Shown one piece after another: positions 15,299 to 24,124 of a stretch of 64,000 bases of DNA. The stretch lies in IMG/VR virus record IMGVR_UViG_3300046791_000454, positions 17,497 through 81,496 of that record; one strand, given 5' to 3'. A program made the translations under genes and the position numbers. The stretch comes from a virus. Positions within the stretch are counted from its first letter, which is position 1; each line of letters opens with the position of its first letter. The notes beneath the pieces are model-generated. The model saw only the letters and a program-made list of their open reading frames with translations. It did not search any database and was not told the origin of the DNA.

Positions 15299-16093
15299 TC
15301 AGTGGGGAGCAGCGGCCGGAGCCGCTGGAGCAGTGGGCAGCGGCTGAGCAGACACCCCGAGCCGGGCGGCAACGTAGCCAACGGCCAGCGTGACGACCGC
15401 GACGACGACGAGCCGCACGAGGTCGCGCCGCCAGGTCGACGCCGATTCCTTCGAGCCGTGGCTGAGCGTGAGCTCCGTCTTCTTGAGTTCGACGTCCGCA
15501 ATCGATGCGCGCGTTGCAACGTCGACAGTGAGCTTGCGGTTCTCGGCGGCCAGCACTTCGACGGCGTGCTCCGCCGACATGATCTCGCGCTGCTTCGTGT
15601 CAACCACGTCGTGCCGAATCAGTCCGACCTCGCGCTCGGTCTGCTTCTGCCGCTCGTCCAGTGTGGCCATGAGGACGGTCATATCGTTCCAAGACTTCCG
15701 AACGGCGTCGACGTCGGCGAGCGTGACGGAGCGCTCGCCATCCATCCGCCTCACGCGCGCGGCCACGTCCTGGAGCGCAATGCGCTGATCGCGAAACTCC
15801 TTCGCGATCTTGAGACTCAGCTCGGCGTGCTTCGAGTCCCAGAGCTCAAGTACGGCCTTGATGGCCGATAACTCGTTCGCGATGGTCAGTCCAAAGCTAC
15901 CAAGCTCGCCCTCGATTGCGCTCAGCTTGCGGCCGTTGTCGACACCACGCTGCAGGCCCTCGATGAGGCCGTGGCCGATGACGAGCAGCGCCTCGGCCGT
16001 CTTCTCGTCCGCGAAGTCCTCGGCCTTCCACGCGAGGACTGTTGCGCGGAGCGAGTCCGCCTCGTAGCCGTTGCCGTTATCGTTAGCGGACAT
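15299..16093 (-). CDS. Coiled-coil protein with C-terminal membrane anchor (264 aa)
   Basis: Residues 30-210 are nearly all charged heptad-like helix (ELSAIKAVLELWDSKHAELS, DERQKQTEREVGLIRHDVV). A hydrophobic segment at about 222-243 (LVRLVVVAVVTLAVGYVAARL) is followed by a short Pro/Ala tail. This is the layout of a tail-anchored coiled-coil protein. It sits just before the holin candidate, so it may be a lysis accessory or a trimerising stalk. Nothing in the sequence decides between these. Confidence 0.55.
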   Translation of the reverse strand: MSANDNGNGYEADSLRATVLAWKAEDFADEKTAEALLVIGHGLIEGLQRGVDNGRKLSAIEGELGSFGLTIANELSAIKAVLELWDSKHAELSLKIAKEFRDQRIALQDVAARVRRMDGERSVTLADVDAVRKSWNDMTVLMATLDERQKQTEREVGLIRHDVVDTKQREIMSAEHAVEVLAAENRKLTVDVATRASIADVELKKTELTLSHGSKESASTWRRDLVRLVVVAVVTLAVGYVAARLGVSAQPLPTAPAAPAAAPH

Positions 16094-16096
16094 GCG

Positions 16097-18412
16097 CTAC
16101 CCAGCTTTCCAGTCGTAGGTGGACGTGTCTCCAGACGTACCCTTCACAGAGAACGAGTTGGCGGCCTTCGCGGTGAGCACCGGTTGCGCGCCCTGCGTCC
16201 CGCCGAGCGTACGGAACGATAGCGCGACGGGATCGTCGGCGAGGAAGTATCCAGCGACGGCGACGGGGGTGGAGCCCGTGAGCGCGACTTGGCCGAAGTT
16301 CGCTCTACTCGCAGCGTCGATGCTCCACGGAGTCAGGCACGACGACAGGTCAACATCATCGCCACGACGGATGAGGCACGCTACGGCAGCCGTACCCACA
16401 CCGATATCGATCGCGCCAATCGTGCGCACGCGTCGCAGAGAAAGCGTCGCGACACCCGAGACGCCGACCAACACTTTCACCCCCGTGTGGCTTCCGACTT
16501 TTTCGCCCACGTACTCGTCTAGGCTCACCTTGCCGGCGGTCAGTACGGCGCTCCAGAAGTTGTCTGTTGTGGTCGCGGTATACGCCTGAGCGATCGACAA
16601 GCTCGAGTCGGCAGTGATGGCCCAAGGTCCCGCACCGTCGCGCGACTCGTACCCAACCACGTGGACGTTGGCGCCTGCGCCATTTACGTTGATGCCGTAC
16701 TGCGCGCAGCGGTCGGCGGTGAGTCCGTGGGCGATCAGGTGACCTCCCGCCTCGACCCCAAGGCCCGCGTTACCACAGTCGCTTACGGTGATGTCGGTGA
16801 GCTTCGCTCCAACACACGCAACGCCGTCCCATACGACGAAGGCCGCGCCGGTGCCGCCAGATCGGGAGCCATTGAATCGCTCAATGTCGATCCCGGCGCC
16901 GCCGTAGACGATGAGCCCGCTCGTAGTGGAATCAAGCGCGGAGCAGTCGACGACTGCGCCATTACGGCATGCTTCCGTGTCATCCACCGAACTAGGGCCC
17001 AACGAGATGCCGAGATAGCTTGCCGTCGCGTCAACATGGGCGACATGAAATTGACGCGACGCCGATACAAGAACCCCACCCCCCTGACCATTGCTTCCAA
17101 CGCGCCGGACGCGCGAACGAAAGATGCCCGACCTCACCTGGTTCTCTAGCGCAAGGCCGCCGAATGCGATGCCGTCTCCGTCTACCTCCATGTCATCGAA
17201 GATGTTGTCGCGTCCGGCGATGTCGAACGAGCATACAATAGAGGTGAAAAAGCCGGACTCATTCGTCACCCGCCACCCAGTGACGCGGCAACGTTGCGCG
17301 GCCGAAATTTCGAACGCCCGATCGCCAGTGCCAGTGATGACCGCACCATTGCCAAACAGTCGGATGTCATGCGGCGTTTGAACGGCCGTGACCGTTTTCC
17401 CTACGGCGAAGGTGAACTCAACAACATCGTCGAGGGTCAATGTGGCTCCTGTCTTGGACAGGATCCGAAAGGTTTGCCCTACGCTGGTCGCCCCAACTAC
17501 ACGAATCCAGTCACCGACTGAGAACACGTCATCGACACATACCAGCGTGCGCGTTCCCAATGCTGGCTGAGTTGCGATGGTAGTCGCCGGACCAAGCGCA
17601 ATGGCTATCGCGTAGAACACACATTGCGAAGCACCTGGACCTGGCGGCAGCGACGACACGATCCGAGTGCCAGGCCCCTGCGCTTCGATGGTCACGCCGC
17701 TAGCGTTGGACAGGTCGCAGACCGTATCCCACTGCCACGTGCCGGACAGCATGACGACCTTGCCCGCGTAACCGGCCGCGATTGCAGCGGCCTGCACACG
17801 AGGAGCGTTGTCCGTGCTCGAGAGCGGCGCGAGGTACGCGATCGTGACTGGCACGACGATGGCTGTGCCGCCTAGCGACAGGTCGAAGGCCTCGACGCCT
17901 GGTGGCGTGTCGACGATGCAGTTGACCGTTAGCGTCACACCCGCTGCCGGCCGCAGCGCGCTGCCAGACGTCACCCGGAGCGTGTCGCCCATGGTGCCGA
18001 GGCTGGTGTTCGTTGAGATGGTGGCGCCGCCAGGTTGAGACACGACAACGCCATGTGCGTAGAGCGCGGCGAAGGCCTTGGAGAGGCCCGCCTCTCCGCT
18101 TCCGAACCACGCCGCCTGGACGACGCGAGGGGCATTCGGCCCGAAGCGGACGGTGCCGATGCCGTCGAAGATTTGCCACGGGCCGGCGTCGATGTCGCCG
18201 TCGATGGTCGTCGTCGCGCCCGTCGACGTGGTGATGGTTGCGCCGCGCTGGAAGCGCAGGCGCGTACTCGCACTGCCGATGCTCGCCGAGCTGAGGAACA
18301 GGAATGGCCCGCCCTCGAGCATCAGCTCGCTCGTGGAGCGCAGCGCGTTGGTCACCCGTGCAACGTCGGAGTTGCCCGACGGTTGGAGCGTGCGCGGGAG
18401 CGGGATGGTCAT
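16097..18412 (-). CDS. Tail spike with right-handed beta-helix domain (771 aa)
   Basis: The central and C-terminal parts show the short-coil pattern of a pectate-lyase-like beta-helix: repeated units with small residues and Asn/Asp turns, e.g. GNGAVITGTGDRAFEIS, CRVTGWRVTNESGF, DNIFDDMEVDGDGIAF. The N-terminal 130 residues include an ITTSTGATTTIDGDIDAG segment common in spikes. Such proteins bind or cut surface polysaccharide at the host. Candidate acid residues cannot be picked by eye. It neighbours LamG-like and other fibre proteins, so it is probably part of the adhesion apparatus. Confidence 0.65.
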   Translation of the reverse strand: MTIPLPRTLQPSGNSDVARVTNALRSTSELMLEGGPFLFLSSASIGSASTRLRFQRGATITTSTGATTTIDGDIDAGPWQIFDGIGTVRFGPNAPRVVQAAWFGSGEAGLSKAFAALYAHGVVVSQPGGATISTNTSLGTMGDTLRVTSGSALRPAAGVTLTVNCIVDTPPGVEAFDLSLGGTAIVVPVTIAYLAPLSSTDNAPRVQAAAIAAGYAGKVVMLSGTWQWDTVCDLSNASGVTIEAQGPGTRIVSSLPPGPGASQCVFYAIAIALGPATTIATQPALGTRTLVCVDDVFSVGDWIRVVGATSVGQTFRILSKTGATLTLDDVVEFTFAVGKTVTAVQTPHDIRLFGNGAVITGTGDRAFEISAAQRCRVTGWRVTNESGFFTSIVCSFDIAGRDNIFDDMEVDGDGIAFGGLALENQVRSGIFRSRVRRVGSNGQGGGVLVSASRQFHVAHVDATASYLGISLGPSSVDDTEACRNGAVVDCSALDSTTSGLIVYGGAGIDIERFNGSRSGGTGAAFVVWDGVACVGAKLTDITVSDCGNAGLGVEAGGHLIAHGLTADRCAQYGINVNGAGANVHVVGYESRDGAGPWAITADSSLSIAQAYTATTTDNFWSAVLTAGKVSLDEYVGEKVGSHTGVKVLVGVSGVATLSLRRVRTIGAIDIGVGTAAVACLIRRGDDVDLSSCLTPWSIDAASRANFGQVALTGSTPVAVAGYFLADDPVALSFRTLGGTQGAQPVLTAKAANSFSVKGTSGDTSTYDWKAG

Positions 18413-18413
18413 G

Positions 18414-19082
18414 TCACCACGTGGCGTATCGACGACGCATATAGTTCTCTAAGCGGACGCGGCCAGTGCCTGAGAGCGCCTGCCTCGTAAAGCCAACGTC
18501 GGCGATGTCGCCGTCCCAAGGATTTGACCCGAGCAGATAGGCCGCCGCCCCGATAGCAAACTGCGACAGTCCTTCGACTGTAGTACCTGATGCGATTTGC
18601 GATCCGTTGGCACGCAATGCAGACGACGCACCGTTGAAAACGCACACGAAGGACGTAAACGCAGCCGTCATGTCGAACGTTGCGGCGAATGTGCCGCCAT
18701 TCGTGAACATGGCTACTTGTGTTGCTGACGGGGCGTATACGATGGCTTCGCCTGACAAACCACCCAATGCAACCGGGACTCCGCCCTGGCTTGCTGCTTT
18801 GCAAACGAACCAGATGGTGAACGGTTGCGGAATGGCTGTGAAAGACGCCGATACGAGATGTTGGAGCGACGCGCCGACGAACCGGACAACGTGGCGCCCG
18901 TTGACAACGCTCGCCACCTGCGTCGGCCGGTTGCCCGCAGTCCCCTGCGTGACGTCGCGCCCCGCGCCGCCGATGTCCTGCCACGTGGACACCTTGCCGC
19001 TCGTGAGCGTCACGTTGTCCGCGCGCCACCAGCCGCCCGGGCTGCCGAGGTGTTTCGGGGTCCAAAGCGCCGGGTACGTCAC
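18414..19082 (-). CDS. LamG/concanavalin-like fibre protein (222 aa)
   Basis: The sequence has the marks of a jelly-roll lectin fold: WTPKHLGSPGGWWRADNVTL at the start, STWQDIGG, PFTIWFVCKAASQGG, TSFVCVFNGASSALRANG, and a last strand GDIADVGFTRQAL. Proteins of this type in phages bind glycans or serve as fibre domains. No catalytic residues are evident. It overlaps the gene upstream by four bases and abuts the beta-helix spike. Confidence 0.6.
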   Translation of the reverse strand: MTYPALWTPKHLGSPGGWWRADNVTLTSGKVSTWQDIGGAGRDVTQGTAGNRPTQVASVVNGRHVVRFVGASLQHLVSASFTAIPQPFTIWFVCKAASQGGVPVALGGLSGEAIVYAPSATQVAMFTNGGTFAATFDMTAAFTSFVCVFNGASSALRANGSQIASGTTVEGLSQFAIGAAAYLLGSNPWDGDIADVGFTRQALSGTGRVRLENYMRRRYATW

Positions 19083-20149
19083 GTCTTGCGAGCCGTTGCC
19101 AGGAACCAGTCGCCGCTCATTGAGTCGTACACGAAGCGCAGCGTCATCTTCGTAGAGTTGGCCACCGTGATGAGCGTGCCGCCCGAGGTTCCGCCGTTGA
19201 CGAACGCCATCGTGTGCGCCGCCGAGTTGATGACGTAGGCGACGAGCTCCGCCGTGTCGTAGACGCCGGTGAGGCCGAGCGTCTTCGTGCGGTCTCCCGT
19301 GAGCGCGCCATCGAAAACCCAGTCGACCGCAGTGCCGACGTTGATGGTCTCGTTCCCATCGGTGAGCGTGCCGCCCGCCTGCACGAAGCGGCCGGTGAGC
19401 TTGATGTTCTTGGTCGCGCTGCCCGCCGTGAGGTTGATGGCATCAGCCGACGTGATATCGATCGCGCCCGCCGTGTCAGCCGCAATCCGGTCCACTCCGT
19501 CCACTTGCAGAACGATGCGAGACACGGCGTTGACGATGAGAGCCGACTCGACGGAGTAGGACGTGTCAAGCGTCGCAACGTCATCCCCAGCCAGGGCGAG
19601 GAGATGCACCGTGTCATACTTGATCTTGAGTTCGCCGGTCCCCGTAAGGCCGATGTCGCCGCTGGCCAGCGACTGCGGCGTCGCGCCTCCAGCAACGATC
19701 TGGTAGAAGTCGGCGATCGGCTCCACAGAGAGGCCGTGGATGGTGGCGTTCAGGTCTACCGTCCAGTCGGCACCAAACTGGTTGGTCTCTCCCGAGCCCA
19801 CCTCGCGCTCGCCGTTCAAGCCGTGGAGGCTCAGCCACGTGTACTCGTCCGTGGGGAGCCCGTAGACGGTCAGCGTGAAGTTCCACTTGCCGAACGTCGT
19901 ACCCGCAGAGAACGAGGGCGGCGGCGTCCCGCTGAAGTCGTAGTAGTACCCGTTGGCGTCGCTTGACCAACCAGCGGGCAGCGCGAAGCTCGGCGGGAAC
20001 TTGCGAATGCGGTACCGCGGAGCCGGCACCATGGGCCAGCCGACAGTCGACGTCGCGCCGAGCTGGATGGTGTCCGAGGCTGCACACGTGATGCCGCCGC
20101 TAGCAGGCGTTCCGCCGTTCTTGGCGACGGTGAGAACTGCGGTCGTCAT
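19079..20149 (-). CDS. Fibre-like virion protein (356 aa)
   Basis: Beta-rich throughout. The N-terminal 150 residues form one Ig-like unit (VLTVAKNGGTPASGGITCAA, WNFTLTVYGLPTDEYTW). The middle has repeats such as IRLQVDG/AADTAGAIDITSADAINLTAGSATKNI that look like a trimeric beta-prism or triple-beta-helix stalk. The C-terminal domain (AELVAYVINSAAHTMAFVN, KMTLRFVYDSMSGDWFLAT) resembles the tip domains that end many phage fibres. Its final GDWFLA segment is common in such tips. Host recognition is inferred. Confidence 0.6.
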   Translation of the reverse strand: MTTAVLTVAKNGGTPASGGITCAASDTIQLGATSTVGWPMVPAPRYRIRKFPPSFALPAGWSSDANGYYYDFSGTPPPSFSAGTTFGKWNFTLTVYGLPTDEYTWLSLHGLNGEREVGSGETNQFGADWTVDLNATIHGLSVEPIADFYQIVAGGATPQSLASGDIGLTGTGELKIKYDTVHLLALAGDDVATLDTSYSVESALIVNAVSRIVLQVDGVDRIAADTAGAIDITSADAINLTAGSATKNIKLTGRFVQAGGTLTDGNETINVGTAVDWVFDGALTGDRTKTLGLTGVYDTAELVAYVINSAAHTMAFVNGGTSGGTLITVANSTKMTLRFVYDSMSGDWFLATARKT

Positions 20150-20152
20150 CTG

Positions 20153-20995
20153 TCAGCCACCCGTTCCGTAGCGAAGCACAACCCAGTTGGTCCCATTGAA
20201 GTAGAGCTCGAGCCACGGGTCGCCAGTGCCGGTGTTATCCATCACGTGCAGCACGGCGCTGTTCCAGTTCAGGATCGTCGCAAGCTTCGCGTTGGCGAGT
20301 GGGCGCGAGATGCGGACCATGCACTTGATGCTGTTCGGCGGAACCGAAAACAGGAAGTTGGAATCGTTCGTCAACGCGCCCAGAATGACCACGACGTCGA
20401 AGGCGCCGCCCGCGACTGTCTGGCTTGCGTCGCTGAGCGTCGTAAGGCGATAGCCGATGCTTGCCGAGCCGCCGCTCAGGATGGTCTGCCCGCTGCGCGT
20501 CAGAATGCCGCTCGAGGTCTGTCCGCCGTAGGCCACCGTCGTGGCCGCGTTGTAGCTGACGACGGCGGTCGCACCGAAGGTCGTCGCGCCGTTGAGCTGG
20601 ACCGTTGTGCCGTTGGCTGCCGACAGGAGCGCGGTGCTCGTCAGGAGCAGCGCCGCGGTGCCTGAGAACGTCAGCGTCGCGTTGCCGTTCCAGGTGCCGA
20701 TGGCCCCGTTCAGCATGTCGAGTGTCGCGCCCGCCACGAAGTAGAGAAAGCCTCCGTTGGCCACGGTGAGCGTTCCGTTGATGGTGCCGCTCGTCAGGTT
20801 CGCGAAGGCGAACGCGCCCGTGACCGACATGCCTGAGCCGCCGAGGATGATTTGCGCTGCGGGAGCCCAGCTGCCCCCGTCGTCACCGTTGACCTGCTTG
20901 AACAGCGAGGTGTCGAACGAGGCCATCTCCGTGGAGAGCAGCGTGGACCCATTGGTCCAGGTGCCACCTGCGCGGATGCGTACGTTGTGAGCCAT
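20153..20995 (-). CDS. Fibre-like protein, paralogue of the next gene upstream (280 aa)
   Basis: Begins MAHNVRIRAGGTWTNGST, matching VAHFSLIRPGGWATLT of the upstream gene. Both then carry FK/YKAVNGD-GG-WAPAA and a long run of parallel beta turns (TINGTLTVANGGFLYF, GATLDMLNGAIGTWNGNATL) that suggest a beta-helix stalk. Both have TRSGQTIL or TRTGQTVL followed by SIGYR or SVGLR. The C-terminal tip differs in detail but shares the LEL..NGTNWV layout. A tandem duplication of a fibre gene is the simplest reading. Confidence 0.6.
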   Translation of the reverse strand: MAHNVRIRAGGTWTNGSTLLSTEMASFDTSLFKQVNGDDGGSWAPAAQIILGGSGMSVTGAFAFANLTSGTINGTLTVANGGFLYFVAGATLDMLNGAIGTWNGNATLTFSGTAALLLTSTALLSAANGTTVQLNGATTFGATAVVSYNAATTVAYGGQTSSGILTRSGQTILSGGSASIGYRLTTLSDASQTVAGGAFDVVVILGALTNDSNFLFSVPPNSIKCMVRISRPLANAKLATILNWNSAVLHVMDNTGTGDPWLELYFNGTNWVVLRYGTGG

Positions 20996-20998
20996 TGT

Positions 20999-21871
20999 CT
21001 ATCCGCCGAACCCGTATCCAGTGCAGATCCAGTCCACCGCCACCGTGTCGAATTGGAGCTCCACCCAGGAGACGAGCGAGGAGAGCAGCGTCGGCGTGAT
21101 GTCCACGCCCGCGTTGTTCTTGATCTTGAAGGTGAACCCGGTGCCCGCCTCACGCGAGATGGTGCACTGGCACGGTGCGTTGTTCGCCGGCAGGTTGCAG
21201 GTGTAGGTGCGAGCGGCAACCATGTGAGGCGGCAAGAAGATGACGTCATAGACGCCCGGGTCGATGTTCTGGTTCGCGTCGCTGTACGTGTGGTCGCGAA
21301 GGCCAACGCTTGCCAGAGGCCCGTCGAGCACCGTCTGCCCCGTGCGGGTCTCAGTCCCGCTCGCCGTCTCGCCATTGTGGATAACACGAGAGCCCGCTAC
21401 GTAGGTCGTGGCGTTCGTCGCCGTGAACGCGCACGTCCCGTTGATGAGCACCGTCGACGTGCTGCTCGCCTGCAAGGAGCTTGTGCCCGTGAGCGCCAGC
21501 GTCGCGGTGTCCGTGAACGTCCACGAGGAGCCGCCGTCGATGATGCTTGCCGAGCCGTTCTGTGCTTCGAGGTGGCCGCCGCTGTTCACGGTGACGCTGT
21601 GCCCGTAGGTCAGGACCACGTTGCCGAAGACGGCGCCAAGGGTGACGTTCGAGAGGCTCAGCGGGCCGTCTACGCGGAGCCCGGCGCCGTTGATGATGAC
21701 GGCCGCGGCAGGCGCCCAGGTGCCGCCCTCGTCGCCGTTGACTGCCTTGTAGAGATTGGCGTCGAGGGTCTCGAGCTCCGTGTGAAACGTCGAGAGCGCC
21801 GGGTCGGTTGTGCCGCCGTCGACGGTGAGCGTTGCCCAGCCGCCGGGGCGAATCAGTGAGAAGTGCGCCAC
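20999..21871 (-). CDS. Fibre-like protein, tandem paralogue (290 aa)
   Basis: The GTG at 21871 is chosen over an upstream ATG at 21907, because it lies one base after the previous stop and its first residues align with those of the downstream paralogue. Shared parts: YKAVNGDEGGTWAPAAAVII, beta turns in the middle, and ETRTGQTVLDGPLASVGLR. The C-terminus (VSWVELQFDTVAVDWICTG) parallels the tip of the other copy. Alternative fibres with different tips would broaden host range; that is an inference. Confidence 0.6.
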   Translation of the reverse strand: MAHFSLIRPGGWATLTVDGGTTDPALSTFHTELETLDANLYKAVNGDEGGTWAPAAAVIINGAGLRVDGPLSLSNVTLGAVFGNVVLTYGHSVTVNSGGHLEAQNGSASIIDGGSSWTFTDTATLALTGTSSLQASSTSTVLINGTCAFTATNATTYVAGSRVIHNGETASGTETRTGQTVLDGPLASVGLRDHTYSDANQNIDPGVYDVIFLPPHMVAARTYTCNLPANNAPCQCTISREAGTGFTFKIKNNAGVDITPTLLSSLVSWVELQFDTVAVDWICTGYGFGG

Positions 21872-21872
21872 G

Positions 21873-23045
21873 TCAGTAGGTGATGTCGCCGAGCGTGTGT
21901 CCGCCAAGCGTCGACGTGCCGATGATGAAGGCGCCCGTGTGCCCCGGCGTGGATTCGACGACGATCTCCCATGTGCTCACCTCGCGGGCGATGCGCTTCA
22001 TGAGCGCGTGGACCTTGCGGCGGACGTCGAGCGAAGCGGCCGCTGCGGCCGTGAGAACAATCAGGCTGTGTCGCTTCGTGGAGCTCCAGTACGGATATGG
22101 CATGGTCGTCCCAATGCATCCGACGCCGTGTGCGTTCGCGAAGGTCGCCACGAGGGCATTCCCGGGCCATGTGCTCACTGGGATGCCTGTCGGAGTGAGG
22201 AACGTGTGCAGCTTTGAGAACGTGGCCGTCAACGTGGTTGCCGTGATCGCGTCGATGCGCACGTACTCGGTCGGCAGGATGAAGCCGAGGACGTCGCCCT
22301 CAGCGAGCGGCGTGGCGCCGAGCGCCTGCGTATAGTTGACCGTGTGTGCGCCAGTCGTCGTCACGGCCGTCGTAACCGTTGCGAACTTCAGGACGGTCGA
22401 CGAGTAGCCGTGCGTGACGGCGACGGTCTCCGTGATACCGCGCGTCTCCGGCTCGACTACGAGCGCGTCCGCATCCGTGAGCGCAACACCCTCGGCGAGG
22501 CTGTACCTGATGACGACGGGGAGCGCCGTCGTCGTTACAGGATCGATGAAGGTGACGCGCTTGCGCGTGACGTCGGTGCGCTGAAGGTTCATCGGCTGGC
22601 CGCCGATGGCCGGCGGAGAGAGCACGGCCTCACTGGTCGTCGTCGTGCGGTACGCGATGAAGTCCGGGCCGAGCAGGCTCGTGAGCGCGTTCTCAACGTT
22701 GTTCTTGTTGCACCCGAGCGGGAGCAGGTAGCGCGCCTCAAGCGTCGCTCGGCGCTGCGTAACCGTGTCGCCTGGCGACGGGACAACTTGAAACTCCGCC
22801 TCGCGTTTCTCGAGACAGTCGACGAGCCTGGACGGATACTGCTGGTTGACGGCGCGGTCGAGCTTGCGGCGCATGCGCGCCTCGCCCATGGCCTGCGCGT
22901 AGCAGAGGGCATCCATGCGGCTGCCTTCGGTCACGTTGAACTGGTCGCCGAGGCCGGCGATCTTCGACGTGTAGAGCAGCTCGGCGTCGCTCGGCTTCGA
23001 GGTCAGCCGGAGATGGCCACATTTAGCGAACACGGAAAAGCGCAT
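21873..23045 (-). CDS. Mu gp48-like baseplate/tail protein (YmfQ, DUF2313 type) (390 aa)
   Basis: The ATG at 23045 overlaps the upstream stop. Residues 40-150 contain MDALCYAQAMGEARMRRKL, EKREAEFQVVPSPGDTVTQRR and LEARYLLPLGCNKNNVENAL, the pattern of the protein that follows baseplate J in Mu-like phages and joins baseplate to fibres. The remaining 230 residues are extra beta-rich sequence, so this copy is longer than the usual 180-200 residues. Two small proteins separate it from the J-like gene. The assignment fits both motif and position. Confidence 0.6.
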   Translation of the reverse strand: MRFSVFAKCGHLRLTSKPSDAELLYTSKIAGLGDQFNVTEGSRMDALCYAQAMGEARMRRKLDRAVNQQYPSRLVDCLEKREAEFQVVPSPGDTVTQRRATLEARYLLPLGCNKNNVENALTSLLGPDFIAYRTTTTSEAVLSPPAIGGQPMNLQRTDVTRKRVTFIDPVTTTALPVVIRYSLAEGVALTDADALVVEPETRGITETVAVTHGYSSTVLKFATVTTAVTTTGAHTVNYTQALGATPLAEGDVLGFILPTEYVRIDAITATTLTATFSKLHTFLTPTGIPVSTWPGNALVATFANAHGVGCIGTTMPYPYWSSTKRHSLIVLTAAAAASLDVRRKVHALMKRIAREVSTWEIVVESTPGHTGAFIIGTSTLGGHTLGDITY

Positions 23046-23548
23046 CAGAAGATGTAGAGCGCGAAGTTCGTATCCGTCGCCGTGCCCGCCGAGTTCCACG
23101 TGCGCACGCGAACGCCGTTCGTCGCGGCCGTTGTCGTGATGATGCGCGCCGAAGTGGACGCTGCCGTAGCGATTGAATTGGCCACGGGCAGCGGCACAGT
23201 CGGCGGCGACGACTGCGCTGGCCACGTAATCGTGGTGTCGCCGTTGCCGTTGTCGGTCACCGTGAACGTGCCAAAGTTCACGAGCGATCCGGCGGCACTG
23301 AGCTGCGTCAGCGCCGGCGCACCGGCCGTGAACTCCACGAACAGAACAGCTGCGTGGATGACCTTGGCGATTGCGCTCGCCTGCAAGGTCATCTGGTTGA
23401 GCGGAGCCGCGCTCGGCTCCGACGGGTTCGGGTTCGGGTCGTCGTCCTCGAGCTGGGCGCCGCCGAGGTCGTCGAGCGACGGGCGCCGAGGGCCGCCGTC
23501 TCCGGCGTCGAGGTCCCAGGAGAGCGTGTCGAGTGCGTCGGTAGCCAT
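23045..23548 (-). CDS. Baseplate- or fibre-associated protein (167 aa)
   Basis: The first 45 residues are acidic and disordered-looking (SLDDLGGAQLEDDDPNPNPSE). The rest is beta-rich with GTFTVTDNGNGDTTITWPA, a motif seen in small phage adhesion proteins, and TSARIITTTAATNGVRVRTW. The C-terminus parallels that of the next gene upstream (IGVRVLTF...FALYIF versus FTFAFAL), so the two may be distant paralogues. ATGA overlap with the gp48-like gene. Confidence 0.5.
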   Translation of the reverse strand: MATDALDTLSWDLDAGDGGPRRPSLDDLGGAQLEDDDPNPNPSEPSAAPLNQMTLQASAIAKVIHAAVLFVEFTAGAPALTQLSAAGSLVNFGTFTVTDNGNGDTTITWPAQSSPPTVPLPVANSIATAASTSARIITTTAATNGVRVRTWNSAGTATDTNFALYIF

Positions 23549-23551
23549 GGG

Positions 23552-24124
23552 TCAGAGCGCGAATGCGAACGTGAATGGGACGCGGATGCCCGCCGGCGCG
23601 GTCGAGAACGTCAGCACGCGGACACCGATCGTTCCCGGGCCAACGTTGATCGCGCCCCCGTAGGTGATGCTCGCCGCGGTCGCGCCGTGGACGCCGAGCA
23701 TGGGCGGGATCGCGAGGCCCGCGCCAGACGGCAGTGCAGCACTGGGCCACGCGACCGCCACGTCGCCGGCAGCGTTCTCGACCACCGTGAAGGGCGCGTC
23801 AGAGCCGACGACGGGGGACGAACCGGGGACCCGTGGATTGAGGGCGTCGAGCCAGGCGCCGGGCGTCATAGCGCGCGCTACGTATGGCGTTGTGCCGTCG
23901 TACTCGACGTCAACGACGAGTGAGAAACAGACGCGGCCGAAGGCTGCCCACTGGCCCGCGACTTGGTTGGCCCAGTTGGCAGTGCAGAACTTGCCGGTGC
24001 CTGGGTTCGTGGGGTCGGTCGGGGGCGGATAGCGCGTATCATTCTGATAGTCGACGCCATTGATGAAGTCGGCGAGAACCGGGCGCCGCGGTGGCACTTC
24101 GTCCCAAGTGACGACGGTGCTCAT
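23552..24124 (-). CDS. Baseplate- or fibre-associated protein (190 aa)
   Basis: Starts four bases into the end of the baseplate J gene. The N-terminus (VTWDEVPPRRPVLADFINGVDYQ) is charged and the rest is beta-rich. VVENAAGDVAVAWPSAALP and GVRVLTFSTAPAG parallel the DNGNGDTTITWPA and GVRVRTWNSAG of the following gene. The pair lies between J-like and gp48-like genes, where Mu has none, so they are additions specific to this lineage. A role at the baseplate-fibre junction is inferred. Confidence 0.5.
   Translation of the reverse strand: MSTVVTWDEVPPRRPVLADFINGVDYQNDTRYPPPTDPTNPGTGKFCTANWANQVAGQWAAFGRVCFSLVVDVEYDGTTPYVARAMTPGAWLDALNPRVPGSSPVVGSDAPFTVVENAAGDVAVAWPSAALPSGAGLAIPPMLGVHGATAASITYGGAINVGPGTIGVRVLTFSTAPAGIRVPFTFAFAL

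Noticed and set aside
16097-21871. Diversity-generating retroelement acting on fibre genes
   Set aside because: No reverse transcriptase frame and no template/variable repeat pair were recognised.
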